Below, one piece after another: positions 23,453 to 34,224 of a stretch of 64,000 bases of DNA. The translations under genes were made by a program, and so were the position numbers. Within the stretch, counting starts at the first letter, position 1. Every line of letters starts with the position of its first letter. The stretch is taken from NCBI RefSeq assembly GCF_036373705.1, contig NC_089867.1, forward strand, positions 27,804,950 through 27,868,949, given 5' to 3'. The stretch comes from Amia ocellicauda. Taxonomy: Eukaryota > Chordata > Actinopteri > Amiiformes > Amiidae. The notes under the pieces are model-generated. The model worked only from the letters and a program-made list of their open reading frames with translations, did no database searches and was not told the origin of the DNA.

Positions 23453-24480
23453 GATTAAGTTGAAAATGTAGCAAAGGCAAAACACTGCAGTTGACAGTCA
23501 TGATAACGGTAAACCTCTTAAACTGTGGGATGTGTAGGAAAAAATAGCTCTTTATAGTCTTTACACCATTTAAATCACTTCCCATTCAATGACATGCAAG
23601 GAATGCTTAAAGATACCTTAACCATCATATATCCCTATGTATTGGAGTGCAACGGCCCGATTCTCCGACAGTGGAGCCTGTTGCGCTCACCACCATGCCG
23701 ATTAGCCTCCCATCAATGACAGGCGTGCTCCTTCACTGTCCGGGTCTCTGCTAGCCAATCCCACATCACTGAAAGCAAAACTCTGCGATGCTTTAGTTAG
23801 GCCTCGCCCAATGAACACAGATAAAGAAACCCATCCAAACTATAACTGAATAATGCAGCATATTAAAATGATCCCCCCAAACCAACAATACTTCCGATAA
23901 AGCACACAAAAGTCAAATACATCACTAGAGCAATTAGTAACATTTAGCCTCTGCCACCTCCTGTGACAGCAACAAAGTGGGGCAGTGGATTCCTGAACTC
24001 TGATTCTTATCAAAATTAATCAAATTATTCAGTTTGTATTTCCATTATTCTCTTTAGTTCACCTCCCTGCGGCAGTGTCTGTTTTTCCACGCATGGAAAT
24101 CCTTCACGCTCTTACTTCTGTCGGGAAAGAAAAGAAGAAGAAGAGGAGGAGGACCACGAGAAGGACCACTCCTCTCAGGTGGCTGTGTTCTGGCTGTCCA
24201 TGCTCAGTAAAACGAGGGCTGGTTCTGAGCGAGCGGTGCAGCAGGGCAGGTGTCTCACTGCGGTGATTACGGTGAAGAGTAAAATAAATGAAACAATGAA
24301 AGGTTAAAGAGAAGTAATATGATTCAAAATGTTGCAAAGGATGTCAATTAAGTGCAGACAAAGTCATCAATCAATACTCAACCCACAGACATAGTAGAAA
24401 AATAATAGTGCGATGATCAATCAGTGAGGAAGACACCCGTCCGTCCTATAAGACCTACGTTCCAATATGCTTTTATAACC
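23453..24480. other. Intergenic DNA
   Basis: No gene is recognised; ORFs near 24075-24337 are opposite-strand shadows over a purine-rich AAGAAGAAG tract. Confidence 0.5.
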
Positions 24481-24509
24481 ACACTCCAAGAATGACATCG
24501 CTGCCCTGA

Positions 24510-24895
24510 AGACCATTAACTCTGGTCACAAAGGATTGTATTGAACAGAGTAATAGACAATACTCAGGGGAGATGAGGGGATTTCATTCAGGTATTCAAA
24601 ATACAGTGTAAAAAGGAGCTTTTCCAGATCTGCAGGGACACACGCACCCGGGGACACAAATGGAAATTGGGCTTCAAGGCATTCAGAAAACAGGAGACAC
24701 TTCTTCACACAGAGAGGCGTCACAATCTGAACAAACTCCCCAGCGATGTGGCTGAAGAGACAGTTTGGGAACATTCAAAAACAGACTGGATAGGATCCTT
24801 GATCACTTATTAATGGACACCAGATGAGCACGATGGGGTGAATGGCCTCCTCTCTATTGGACACTTTCTTATGTTATTATGTTCTTATGTGTAAA
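24510..24895 (+). mobile_element. CR1-like LINE 3' fragment
   Basis: The plus-strand translation has pieces typical of the C-terminal region of CR1-like LINEs: RGHKWKLGFKAFRKQETLL, then HNLNKLPSDVAEETVW. A tail tggcctcctctctattggac and tcttatgttattatgttctt follows. The same tail occurs inverted at 32946-33030 and 61903-62000. Confidence 0.6.
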
Positions 24896-25206
24896 TTTAG
24901 ATTGCATGTTAGGAGGCACTTCTTGACCGAAGAGGTGGCAGGAGTCTGGATGAAGCTCCCAGCCATGTAGGTGAGACTCTCTGGGTTCCTCCTCAAAATG
25001 TCTGGCTGAAATATTGGGGTTGATTAGCTGGAACAAATGAGCAAGATTAGAGGCCCTGTCTGGTGTGTTCATGCATGTTGGTGAACTTAGTTTAAAGCTG
25101 GCATGAGGACAAACATTTTCTAAATGTATTACCCAGGGAAACATGAGACCTAAAGCCTGATTTTTCTAAGCTGGTGAAGGATTTACTAATGAGTAAAAGC
25201 AATATA

Positions 25207-25623
25207 TGTTTATTAGAGTTATTGTCACATACTTACAGCTTACCTTCTCACTTGAAATGTTTGCAAAAACACTGCATGAATTATCCTAATCTGAAAAACT
25301 GCTAATTGTAATCAGCTGAATTCAAACTGCTGGTCTTACTCATGGGCACCGGAAAACAGCGGAAACATCAGAAAAGCAGGCCCTTATTCATCAGGGTGCT
25401 CAGTTAATTAACCCATTACAACCCCTTTGCCATGACAATGCTTCAATAACTGGGTACGGTGAGCTCAACTGAATGAAACTGAATTAAAACATTTCCTGTA
25501 GGTGGCAATATTTTTTGTGAAAATATGGGAAAAGGCTGACTAATAATCAAAACATGATCGCAATCTAAGCTGTGGAGTTCTCAGTTGTTGTCAAAAATAT
25601 ATAAGTGAATGATTTTGTGTTGA
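25207..25623 (+). repeat. 417 bp duplicated segment, copy 2
   Basis: This is the direct repeat of 23036-23452, starting 2,171 bp further on and about 98% identical. Homology stops abruptly on both sides: the flanks differ from base to base, and the intervening 1.75 kb is not duplicated. Confidence 0.9.
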
Positions 25624-26850
25624 AATATTTGTGAAAATTGGTTCTCCAGTAATTGTGGAGCGGTTTGGAAGCGCTGTCAGTCCATCCGCAGATCGTTCTC
25701 CTGGTGAAAACTAACATTGGCTCCCCTCCCTCCCATCCACAGAAACCAGAATACCAAAAGGTGAAAGCAATACATCAAATGACAGAGGCAGCTGCACTAA
25801 ACATCAGCATAAAAGAGCACCAGGGCTGCGAACCGGCCTTTTGCTCCCTTCATTTCCTCGCTGACGTCAATACTCTGCAGCAGTCTTCTTAAATGTTCGA
25901 GGTGTCAGGCTCTGCGTGTGTCAGACTAAATGAGTTAACCAAATGTTAACCACTGAGTGAAAAACACAACATCCAAATACCTGAGCTAAAACTGGGGTAT
26001 TTAACCCTCCAATTCTGCCCTTGGGTTCCATTTAAATAAGTCACTTGGAAAAGATGCCAGTCTTGTAGGTGTCAATTCAATGCAGTGCACAGGACATTGG
26101 ATACTGGTATATTTGTTGTTAATTTTGGTTTTATATTCTGTGTACAACAAAGGATATGTTTTAGAAGATCCCCTCTTTGTTACATAGATCTGAAATAGAG
26201 TATTTGAAATGACACGATAAAAAGAATTTGGACGGAAAAATTAGTACAAATGTACAAAATGCACAATCGAAAAAAGCCCAAATGTTTTTCTAATACCCAC
26301 GTTACAGCATAGCGCAATGGGCAGTAAAGTTCAAGAAGAGTAATAATGAAACTATATCAAAGCAGAGCATTAATGCCTACTGATAAAGCATGTGATTTAT
26401 CATAAACAGTTCTGACACATTTACTGTAGCTGTAACAGCAACGCTGCTTCTGAAGAGGAGGTGTCAGAGATGCAGCATGACGGTTGTCCCACCCATGTGT
26501 TTGTGTTTCCCACGTCTATAAGACTGTAAGACAATGACATCACCTCCATCAACATGGTCTCTCCTCATCGCGTCCAACAAAGGTTGATGAATCTAATACA
26601 ATCACCTGCTGTGTTTCAGTTTACAGTTATAGGTAACACTTCACATTGTTCTGCCAGTCACTTTGTAAAAGGCTTTGTTTGTTTTTCTGTAGCTTTACGG
26701 TTATATGAATATATGTGTGTATTTGTGTTATTTCCCATTTTACACGGGATGACAGTCCTGTAGAAATACAACAGACATTATCTATGGTTAAATGTAGCCC
26801 AAACATACAGTACTTGGTCTCACTCAGAAAGAGTAAAGATGGGTTGTGTG
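25624..26850. other. Intergenic DNA
   Basis: No gene, RNA or clear transposon is identified. Confidence 0.5.
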
Positions 26851-27553
26851 TGTTAGAGCTGTCGGGGCATAGAGTGTCAACAATGCCCTGTGTAGAGGAG
26901 TGCATAATGGCCTACCAACAAGGCACTCAATCTCCCAGAAGCCCAGGGGAAGAGCACGATTGCCCCTAGTCCCTCATAAAAGCAGGGAGGAGAGACTTCC
27001 CGCTGGTAGTGAATAGGAGCTGGTTGAGGAGTTGGAGAATGAGCAAGACCAAGAGAGACCTGAAGTCTGCCCATCAGTCAGGAAACTGACCCTGGAGAGT
27101 GCCCTGCACCGGAGAGACGGTAATTCACTTTTGGATCTGGATTTGGACTTTGAATAAGGTGTGTTTCTCTAAGACTGTGGCAACCCCCCATGGTTTTAAA
27201 GTAGCTTATTTTGTAAGTGTTTATTACCATTGCATAAGTACAATACAATGTGGGGGCTGCAGTTTGGCACAGTGACTCTATTCTCACTTCTGCAGCACAG
27301 CAGCCTTTACCACAAAAAGTCCCCTTGCCATTCACTCTCATTTCCCCCTGTACTGCGGCGCAGACTTGACTAATTTAGATGCATGACAATGAGGGTGGAG
27401 TGAGAGCCACAAAATGAACTGTATTTCATGAAAACTTCATTATCAACACAATGCATTCCTTACTACTATTGGATGATGTGGGGCTTATTTGTTATATCTT
27501 GTTCTGATAAATAAATATGTTCCTGCCATCTCCACTCAATTCGTTCTGTTACA
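26851..27553 (+). mobile_element. Possible solo LTR
   Basis: The segment opens TGTTAGAGCTGTCGGGG and closes TTCTGTTACA. It has a TATA-like cataaaag near 26975 and an AATAAA-type signal near 27508, about 45 bp before the end. That is the order expected of an LTR (U3 promoter, R polyA, U5). No flanking target duplication or internal retroelement sequence is visible, so the call rests on layout alone. Confidence 0.35.
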
Positions 27554-29437
27554 GATTCAAGAGAGTTTCCAAAAGAAGAAACAGCAGCCAGTTTGCAGAC
27601 TGGGTGGTTATTGTGATTTGTTTCTTTTATTGTTTCTGATGTGTGGGTGTCCTTCAGTGTCAATGAAAGAGAGACGCACAAAGAGCAAACAGAAAGCTAG
27701 CGAAGGTGGAAATAGGTATCCCATACTTCTCTGCTGGTTTCCTGTGGTTTGTCAGTCTGCGCTCACGATGCACAGCAAGCACAGAACAAGTTTCCACAGC
27801 AGACACAAACAACCGTGACTGGAAGAGAGTTGGCACTGAATCAAACGCAACTGAACTGTTTTGTCACTTTGTCTGAGCTTATACTTCACCTTCTGGCCTG
27901 TAACTGAACGTCTGCCACCAGTGATCCTTACTCTATGACTTTCGTGTCTTGTAAGTATTCTTCTAATTCTAGATATAGTCATAGACATTTTGTCACAAGA
28001 CGTCTGACTGCAGAACGTGTCAGGAGGTAAACGATACATTGAGAACTAGAGGCAGCGTGTTGTGTGCTTCCATGAATCAGGGCTCTGGACTCGGGAGCAG
28101 GGGGTCATGGGTCTTAAATTGAAGTATTTGAAATCAAAACTAGCTTCTGTTTCTGTGCTATAGATTCAGGCATTATTCGTATGTTTGGTCTTTAAAATGC
28201 TCTGCTCTATTCAGACAGATAGTGGAAATATTTGATCTTGTCTTTTCTAAGTCCTAACAGTGAAGTTGTCTTTCTTATTTCATGTTATTTCAGATGTTGC
28301 TTTTCCTTTTGCGGAATAAAGGATTTAATCACAAGTGATGAATATTAATATTAGATCACACTGATCAATTGGAAGAGCAGTGATTTGTATTTATGATCAG
28401 TTTACAAGGTTTAAAATACATTAATGTGTTTTAAAATTAGTTGTTAGCAGATAGGAAGCAATATGTTATTTCTTATTAATGAATATTAATAGGATATTAT
28501 TAGCAAATATAGATTGGTACATCAACATAGGATTTCCCCATTCTCTAGATCTTCTTGTTTTCGTTCTACAGGAGCTCATGGCACTTTTATCTGCTTTATT
28601 GATAAGACCTTCATTAAAACTAATTCCAGCTTTTAATGAGATACTATAGCATTAGAAAATTACATTCCCCTGCACCCTGTACCTTCCACAACCTCCTTCA
28701 TTGAAATGAGCTACTTGAATTACAACACCCAAATATCAGTCAAGGAAGAAGTATCAGATAGATAGCAAAGAAAATGAATTGCTATGGATAGAATACACAC
28801 AGACACACACGCACGCACGCACAGAAATTGAATAGTCCAGTGTGTCCTTTTTCTCTCAGATTGAAACCTGAGGAGGGAGTGTGTTTTGCCTGATAAATTC
28901 TCAGTGTTTTTAAAGAACATTCAGTTCTCAGAGCAGGAACAGTAAGATAGCAAATGAGGGATAAAATGTTGTTTCCATACGAGGAATAAATAAAAACAGT
29001 AAAATATATGTAGGGCATTGGTTTTTCAGCATTTACTGTGCTTATCACTAGTTGCTGCCAAACCCACATGCTTTTGCATAGTAATTACAAGAAAACAACA
29101 CAATACAGTTGACACATTGGAAGCTAAACTAGACAAACAGTGAGAATGCAATGAAATATAGAGGTGAGAGCTAGTGATTTATCTCATCAGAAAACTTGCT
29201 GTGTTGGGATGATAAAGGTGGCAAAATAGAAGCAGTGAATCAAGACTCAATCAAGACATGAAAGTGAAATGAATCAACATTGTTCATTAAGAGCTTTTTA
29301 TTATTAAATCTACATATTAAAATACATTTAAAGAGACATGATTAAAATGAAATGCTAAAAACTGCAAGCCCTAAATATGTAGGATTTGGGTTATTACAGA
29401 ATAATCTATATTTGATTGATTCTCCTTCCTGTTCCAG
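27554..29437. other. Intergenic DNA upstream of the GPCR gene
   Basis: AT-rich sequence without recognised coding exons. It may contain the GPCR promoter and 5' non-coding exon(s): a good acceptor (ccttcctgttccag) ends at about 29438, before the coding exon. Confidence 0.45.
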
Positions 29438-29586
29438 AGCAATTGCTGGGTAGCATCCAACCACCAGCACCTACCAGAACTCACAGAAGCCCAGGTCCCT
29501 GCTGCTCCTGCATAAGATTACAAATTCCCACCTGTCAATTATATACTTTCTTTCTGCCGGGCCTTGGACCTGTTAAATAAACCATA

Positions 29587-30558
29587 ATGTCCCATTCTGG
29601 GAATACTACATGTGTCCCCTCTGCGGATTTCCAGATCTACCTTTTCCCTGTGGTCTACAGCCTGGTGTTAATGCTGGGCTTGATTGGGAATCTGGTTGCT
29701 CTCTACGTGTTTGTCTTCAGAATCCAGAGCCACAATGCGTCCGACGTGTACATCATCAACCTTGCTGTGGTGGACACCCTGTTCCTGTCCACACTGCCCT
29801 TCCGGATCCATTACCACCTGCACTACAACCAGTGGATCTTTGGGGATCTGGCTTGCCGGATCACGGGGACTTTGCATTTCACCAATATCTACCTCAGCAT
29901 CGCGTTTCTCACCTGCATCTGCCTGGATCGCTACATCGCCACTGTCCACCCACACACCTACCTGAAGCTCAGGAGCACGAGGTACACCCAGCTGGTGAGT
30001 GGCATCCTCTGGGCCTGTGCCACCGCCACCATGATTTCACTAACACTCAGCGGCCCGATGGACGGCGCCCTGGAGACAAACCACAGCAGCTGCTTTGAGA
30101 ACTTCTCAGTGGACGACTGGTCCAAGCGCATGGTGGCCTACAACATCTGTGCCCTGGTCTTTGGCTCGGTGATCCCCTTCACTGTCATCATGGTCTGCTA
30201 CCCTCTGGTTGCCCGGCGCATCTCAAAGATCAGGACAGCCACCAGCAGGAAGGCCCTGCGGATCATCTTCGTCATCTTGGCAATTGCGGTCTTCTGCTTC
30301 CTGCCCTACCACATCACCCACCTCCTGCACCTGCTCATGAGGATGCAGATTATCCGAGACTGCAGGCTCTCAGATATCATCTATAAGCTGCGACGAGTCA
30401 CCATGGCCATGGTGAGCTTAAACAGCTGCCTGGACCCCATCCTCTACTACTTTGCCACCTCCAAGTTCAAATGGAAGTGCAATTTCAGCTTCAGCTTCCT
30501 CAAGTGTCTCCAGCCAGGGAGAACCAGGGAAGTCTACACCATCTACAAATCACACTGA
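29587..30558 (+). CDS. Class A GPCR, LPA/P2Y-like (delta group)
   Basis: This single open exon encodes a 323-residue seven-helix receptor of the plasma membrane. Visible hallmarks are GNLVA in TM1 (N35), LAVVD in TM2 (D63), Cys90 and Cys169 for the extracellular disulfide, DRY at 114-116, FCFLPYH in TM6 (236-242) and DPILYY in TM7 (283-288). Cys9 and Cys259 could form the second disulfide common in P2Y-type receptors. N6, N165 and N172 fit N-glycosylation sequons. CFENF...W in extracellular loop 2 and HYNQWIFGD in loop 1 resemble LPAR4, LPAR5 and LPAR6, which bind lysophosphatidic acid and couple to G12/13 and other G proteins. I cannot assign a one-to-one orthologue, and the ligand is inferred only from family. 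An acceptor at about 29438 suggests an upstream 5' UTR exon. An AATAAA lies at 30940. Confidence 0.9.
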   Translation: MSHSGNTTCVPSADFQIYLFPVVYSLVLMLGLIGNLVALYVFVFRIQSHNASDVYIINLAVVDTLFLSTLPFRIHYHLHYNQWIFGDLACRITGTLHFTNIYLSIAFLTCICLDRYIATVHPHTYLKLRSTRYTQLVSGILWACATATMISLTLSGPMDGALETNHSSCFENFSVDDWSKRMVAYNICALVFGSVIPFTVIMVCYPLVARRISKIRTATSRKALRIIFVILAIAVFCFLPYHITHLLHLLMRMQIIRDCRLSDIIYKLRRVTMAMVSLNSCLDPILYYFATSKFKWKCNFSFSFLKCLQPGRTREVYTIYKSH

Positions 30559-30939
30559 CCACTAACTCCAGATGTCCAGCATCACTATGATCATTTTGTT
30601 TTTGTTTTAAGGCATACATCTCAATGCACGCTGCCTGTCTGCTTTAGAAACACTATTCTCCATCACACTGTGTACAGAGATGTCGGTCACGCTGACCATA
30701 TTGTGCGGCAACACAAACCTCTGAAACCTCTGAACTGTGAGAAACTAACTACTTCCACACAAAGATCATCACAAATGCTCAAATGGAGGCTTTCAGACAA
30801 TCATTTACACAGGGCAGTGATTCCCATTAGTGTTCCTTGGGACTCTCACCAAACTTTCTTTTTCTTCTTCTCAGTCCTTGGTTTCAGAAACACTCTTATT
30901 TAGATGTGATATTGCAAAGATACAGTGCAGCCTTTAAAA

Positions 30940-30945
30940 AATAAA
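30940..30945 (+). terminator. Polyadenylation signal of the GPCR gene
   Basis: AATAAA about 380 bp after the stop codon and the first canonical signal downstream; usage is inferred. Confidence 0.45.
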
Positions 30946-31689
30946 GAGTTGACCTCTTAAACCTGCCTAAACACCGATGAAGACAGGTTACCAGTGGATG
31001 CACAGCCAGACGTGGGAACCAGATTTCATTATGGGCTAATAAGTATTAATCATAATAATTCTGTAGGCACTCAACTGGTTAAATAGGTTTGATGCTTTTC
31101 TCTAATGCTAAAATAAACAAAAGTTGGAATTGTTTCTAAAAACAAATTGTTCTCTAAAAGGCCTTGATTGACTGAAATGATTGAAAGCTCTGCTGAAATA
31201 AGACCCAGAAGACATTTTCCAGACGACCAGGATTGAGAAACACTCAATGTGTCTCAGTAAGGGCCAGGAGTGCGCACACACACAGATGAGTGTTGTAAAG
31301 TACTGTCTCTAGCACTGAATTCACCCAAATCTTCGTCCATTTATTTCTTGTAGATCAAACCTCTCTGACAAGGAATGAGTTCATTAATAAAGAAAACTGT
31401 ATGTATGATAAATATTAACATGCTTAAGTGTCCATTCATTGCTGATGTCCGTACCTGTGTGATGCGTGTTTCGCGCCTCATGGAGTGGAATTGTAAAAAA
31501 CGGCAACTTGTTTGTTTATGTTTACAACAAATGTTTACAACTTTCATACTGTATTATTTTTCAGTCTTAGGATTGTTTTGCAAAACCTACAACTGAATGC
31601 AATTAAAACTGCCACCAGCACACACTCTGTACGTTTTGGTAGGTTTTTCATATTTGTCTTTTTCACATAACTGTAAATTTCATATTCTT
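30946..31689. other. Intergenic DNA
   Basis: No gene or recognisable transposon is identified. Confidence 0.5.
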
Positions 31690-31885
31690 AGTCAACATGG
31701 GTCTTACTAATTTATTGGAATTTTTTGAACATGAAGCTGCAGCAGTAGATCATGTGAAAGCATATGATATGATATACTTAGATTTTCAAAAAGCTTTTGA
31801 TAAGGTTCCACACCAAAGACTGATCCTCAAATTGGAAACTGTAGGCATTCAGGGTAATATAAGTAACCATTTAAATGCAACAAAA
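31690..31885 (+). mobile_element. CR1/Jockey-type LINE RT fragment
   Basis: The short plus-strand translation includes DMIYLDFQKAFDKVPHQRL and LILKLETVGIQG. This matches the RT motif A region (aspartate in DFxKAFDKVPH) of Jockey/CR1-clade LINEs. It is a truncated piece with no other RT motifs. Confidence 0.65.
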
Positions 31886-34160
31886 TCCCAGGTTGTAACA
31901 CAACAAAACTCCAAGGGGGGTAAACACTTCCTATTGCCATGTTCACATACAACAAAGTTGGCTGAGGCGCGATGTTATAAATGATGGTTCTGTTCCTGGA
32001 AACCCATTTCATACCATAACAATTCATAAATTGACTACGGAAGTGGAGAAAAACTAAATAAAACAGTAATATATACCTTTACAAACATTTAAGAATTATA
32101 ACTTCATTTTTCTTACAAATATTTCCCAACATAAAACCAATGGCACCTTAAAATAATAGATTTTGAGATCCAGCATTTTAAAATAAAATATCAAGCAGTA
32201 GGAAATTCAATGTAGCGTGTGTACCCAGTCATGTGAGAGAAGTGGTCGGGGTGTGAAGACTCTTGCAAGGCTCTGTATAAACACACTGTCGGGTAACTGG
32301 AGAGAGCAGGAGGGAGGGGGTTTGTCTCAGAACGGGCGAACAGCAAGAATAGTTCAAATAACGAATGAAAACAACTGTGAAGTGAAGAGCGCTGTGGCAG
32401 AGATGCACACACTTCAAGCAGCTGCAAACTGGTGAGTCCAGCTGACGTTGTGCATTTCCTGTTCTGGGATGTTGTGGGGGTCTGCGTCTTATTTAGGCCA
32501 TTGTAATTGTGAGATGTGGGTGTAAATTGGGGGATTTTAGGGGCTTTCGCAATTAAAAACGGTTGTAGACGCAGGGGGTTGGAAGTCAGGGGGTGCCTGC
32601 ACATACACTCATGTCGATCTAATACACACTTGACAGGAATGCATCAAGAGCCGCTCGTCCCCAGCACTAGGGTTGTGTTCTCCATGCCCTTTACTTTCAG
32701 CAAGCATCTGAATAAAACATTCCCGTGGAGAACTGAAACTTTCCATTTGCACTGACTGACGTTTTCCAGTTTGAGAGAAACCCCCCAGTGTAGATTGATA
32801 GCTCCAAGACATCAGTCAGGGGGACGATACTGAACCACAAGCCAAAGAAGAAGCCAAGGACGGGCTAAGGGAACAGTAAAACATGGTTGGCCAACAGCAC
32901 AAGAAGGAGACCCGTATTATTGTTCTGTCCAAGCCTTATAGGGGTCATAAGAACATAAGACAGTGTCCAATCGAGAGGAGCCCATAAGCCCCATCGTGCT
33001 CATTTGCTGTCCATTAATAACTAAGTGAACATTATTAATACCCTCTTCATTTCCTCTGTGTGCGGAGTTTGCTTTCTAGTGTGCCGGAGCGCCGTTTTTA
33101 AAAATGATGCGATGTAACTGCGCACTACGGCAGCGGCGCCGTGCTCTCCTGTGGCGAGACAGCGCCAGGGTGCTGCGCCTGTCTCCACTGCTCCTCCAGT
33201 GTCAGGGGCGTGCCATCGGAGGACATTGTCTCTCAGCCTTCAGAAGTGCAAGTCCATTGCAGTTTCACAGTCGCTGCTCTACATTTCCTAAAGACAAATA
33301 CATTTACAGAACTCTGGCAAACACAAAGATGAACGAGGCAGATACACAACCTGTCAGGTCTTAATAAATACACACTGGAGAGAGATGGCGCCTCTGCGGT
33401 GGTTTTGCTTTCCCCCCGCTTTATTGTCTTCACTCATTAGTCAGACTGTTTGCAGGACTGAAGGCAGTCATATCTGCACAGCAGCAGTAGAACTAGAGTA
33501 GAACTCTGCACCGGCTCATTAAAATCCACACCCTGGCCCGGCCACATGATCATGAGACGCACACAACAAGATCACTCCGACCGTCTGCAGCGCGTTGACA
33601 GTCAGGGCTGGTCGGGTCATTCGTTTCTCTCCCGATACAGCGGCACGTTAGGAGTCCGACCTTTTGCCACAGCAAGGACACGGATCCCCATTGAGGAGAC
33701 GGTTCTTCATTTCGATTTCACTATTGATCAAGCCGAGACTCTTTAAGGCTCGAGGGAAGCTTGTCGGTCTGGTGGAGATGTGGTCGGGACGAAGACACCC
33801 ATCATAAAGACGACCGGGGGTCAGCAGGGGTCACTCGTTCAACTGCAGTCGGTCTGTCACCGGTCTACACAGGATGCTGGCTGCTCATATCCTGATATTT
33901 AAAAAGCAAATGAAGAGGAACCCATGGTTTCAGATGAACCCTGACTGAATTGTTCACTCCATCCTTACACCATAATAAAAAAGATAATAACACTAAATGA
34001 ATGATAAAACCTCTGCTGTCCAGCCTGTCCACTCACACTTTAGACAAGTTATACACATCCTACAAGTGCCCAAGCATACAACCGAACCTCACACAGTTTC
34101 CACTGAAATGCGCTGTGGAGGAATGAGGACACGTGGCCACTGAAGGTGTGTTTTAATGGT
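31886..34160. other. Intergenic DNA
   Basis: No gene is recognised. The stretch holds an inverted CR1-type tail at 32946-33030. Around 33080-33370 the sequence is GC-richer, but its ORFs show no family features. Confidence 0.45.
32946..33030 (-). mobile_element. CR1-like LINE 3' tail fragment
   Basis: The motif cataagaacataagacagtg, then tccaatcgagaggagccc and tccattaataact, is the reverse complement of the tail at 24780-24895. It is therefore a severely 5'-truncated LINE insertion on the minus strand. Confidence 0.6.
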
Positions 34161-34166
34161 TTTATT
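34161..34166 (-). terminator. Polyadenylation signal of ints11
   Basis: TTTATT on the plus strand (AATAAA in gene direction), about 60 bp after the ints11 stop codon. The resulting short 3' UTR is plausible. Confidence 0.6.
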
Positions 34167-34224
34167 ATAAAAAAAGTGATACTAAGACACAGTAATGATT
34201 CACAGCAGAACCCGGCGCCGCGGC

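Noticed and set aside
33104-33364. 86-codon arginine-rich ORF with mitochondrial-presequence look
   Set aside because: No homologue recognised, no splice or polyA context, and several overlapping frames are open in this GC-richer patch.
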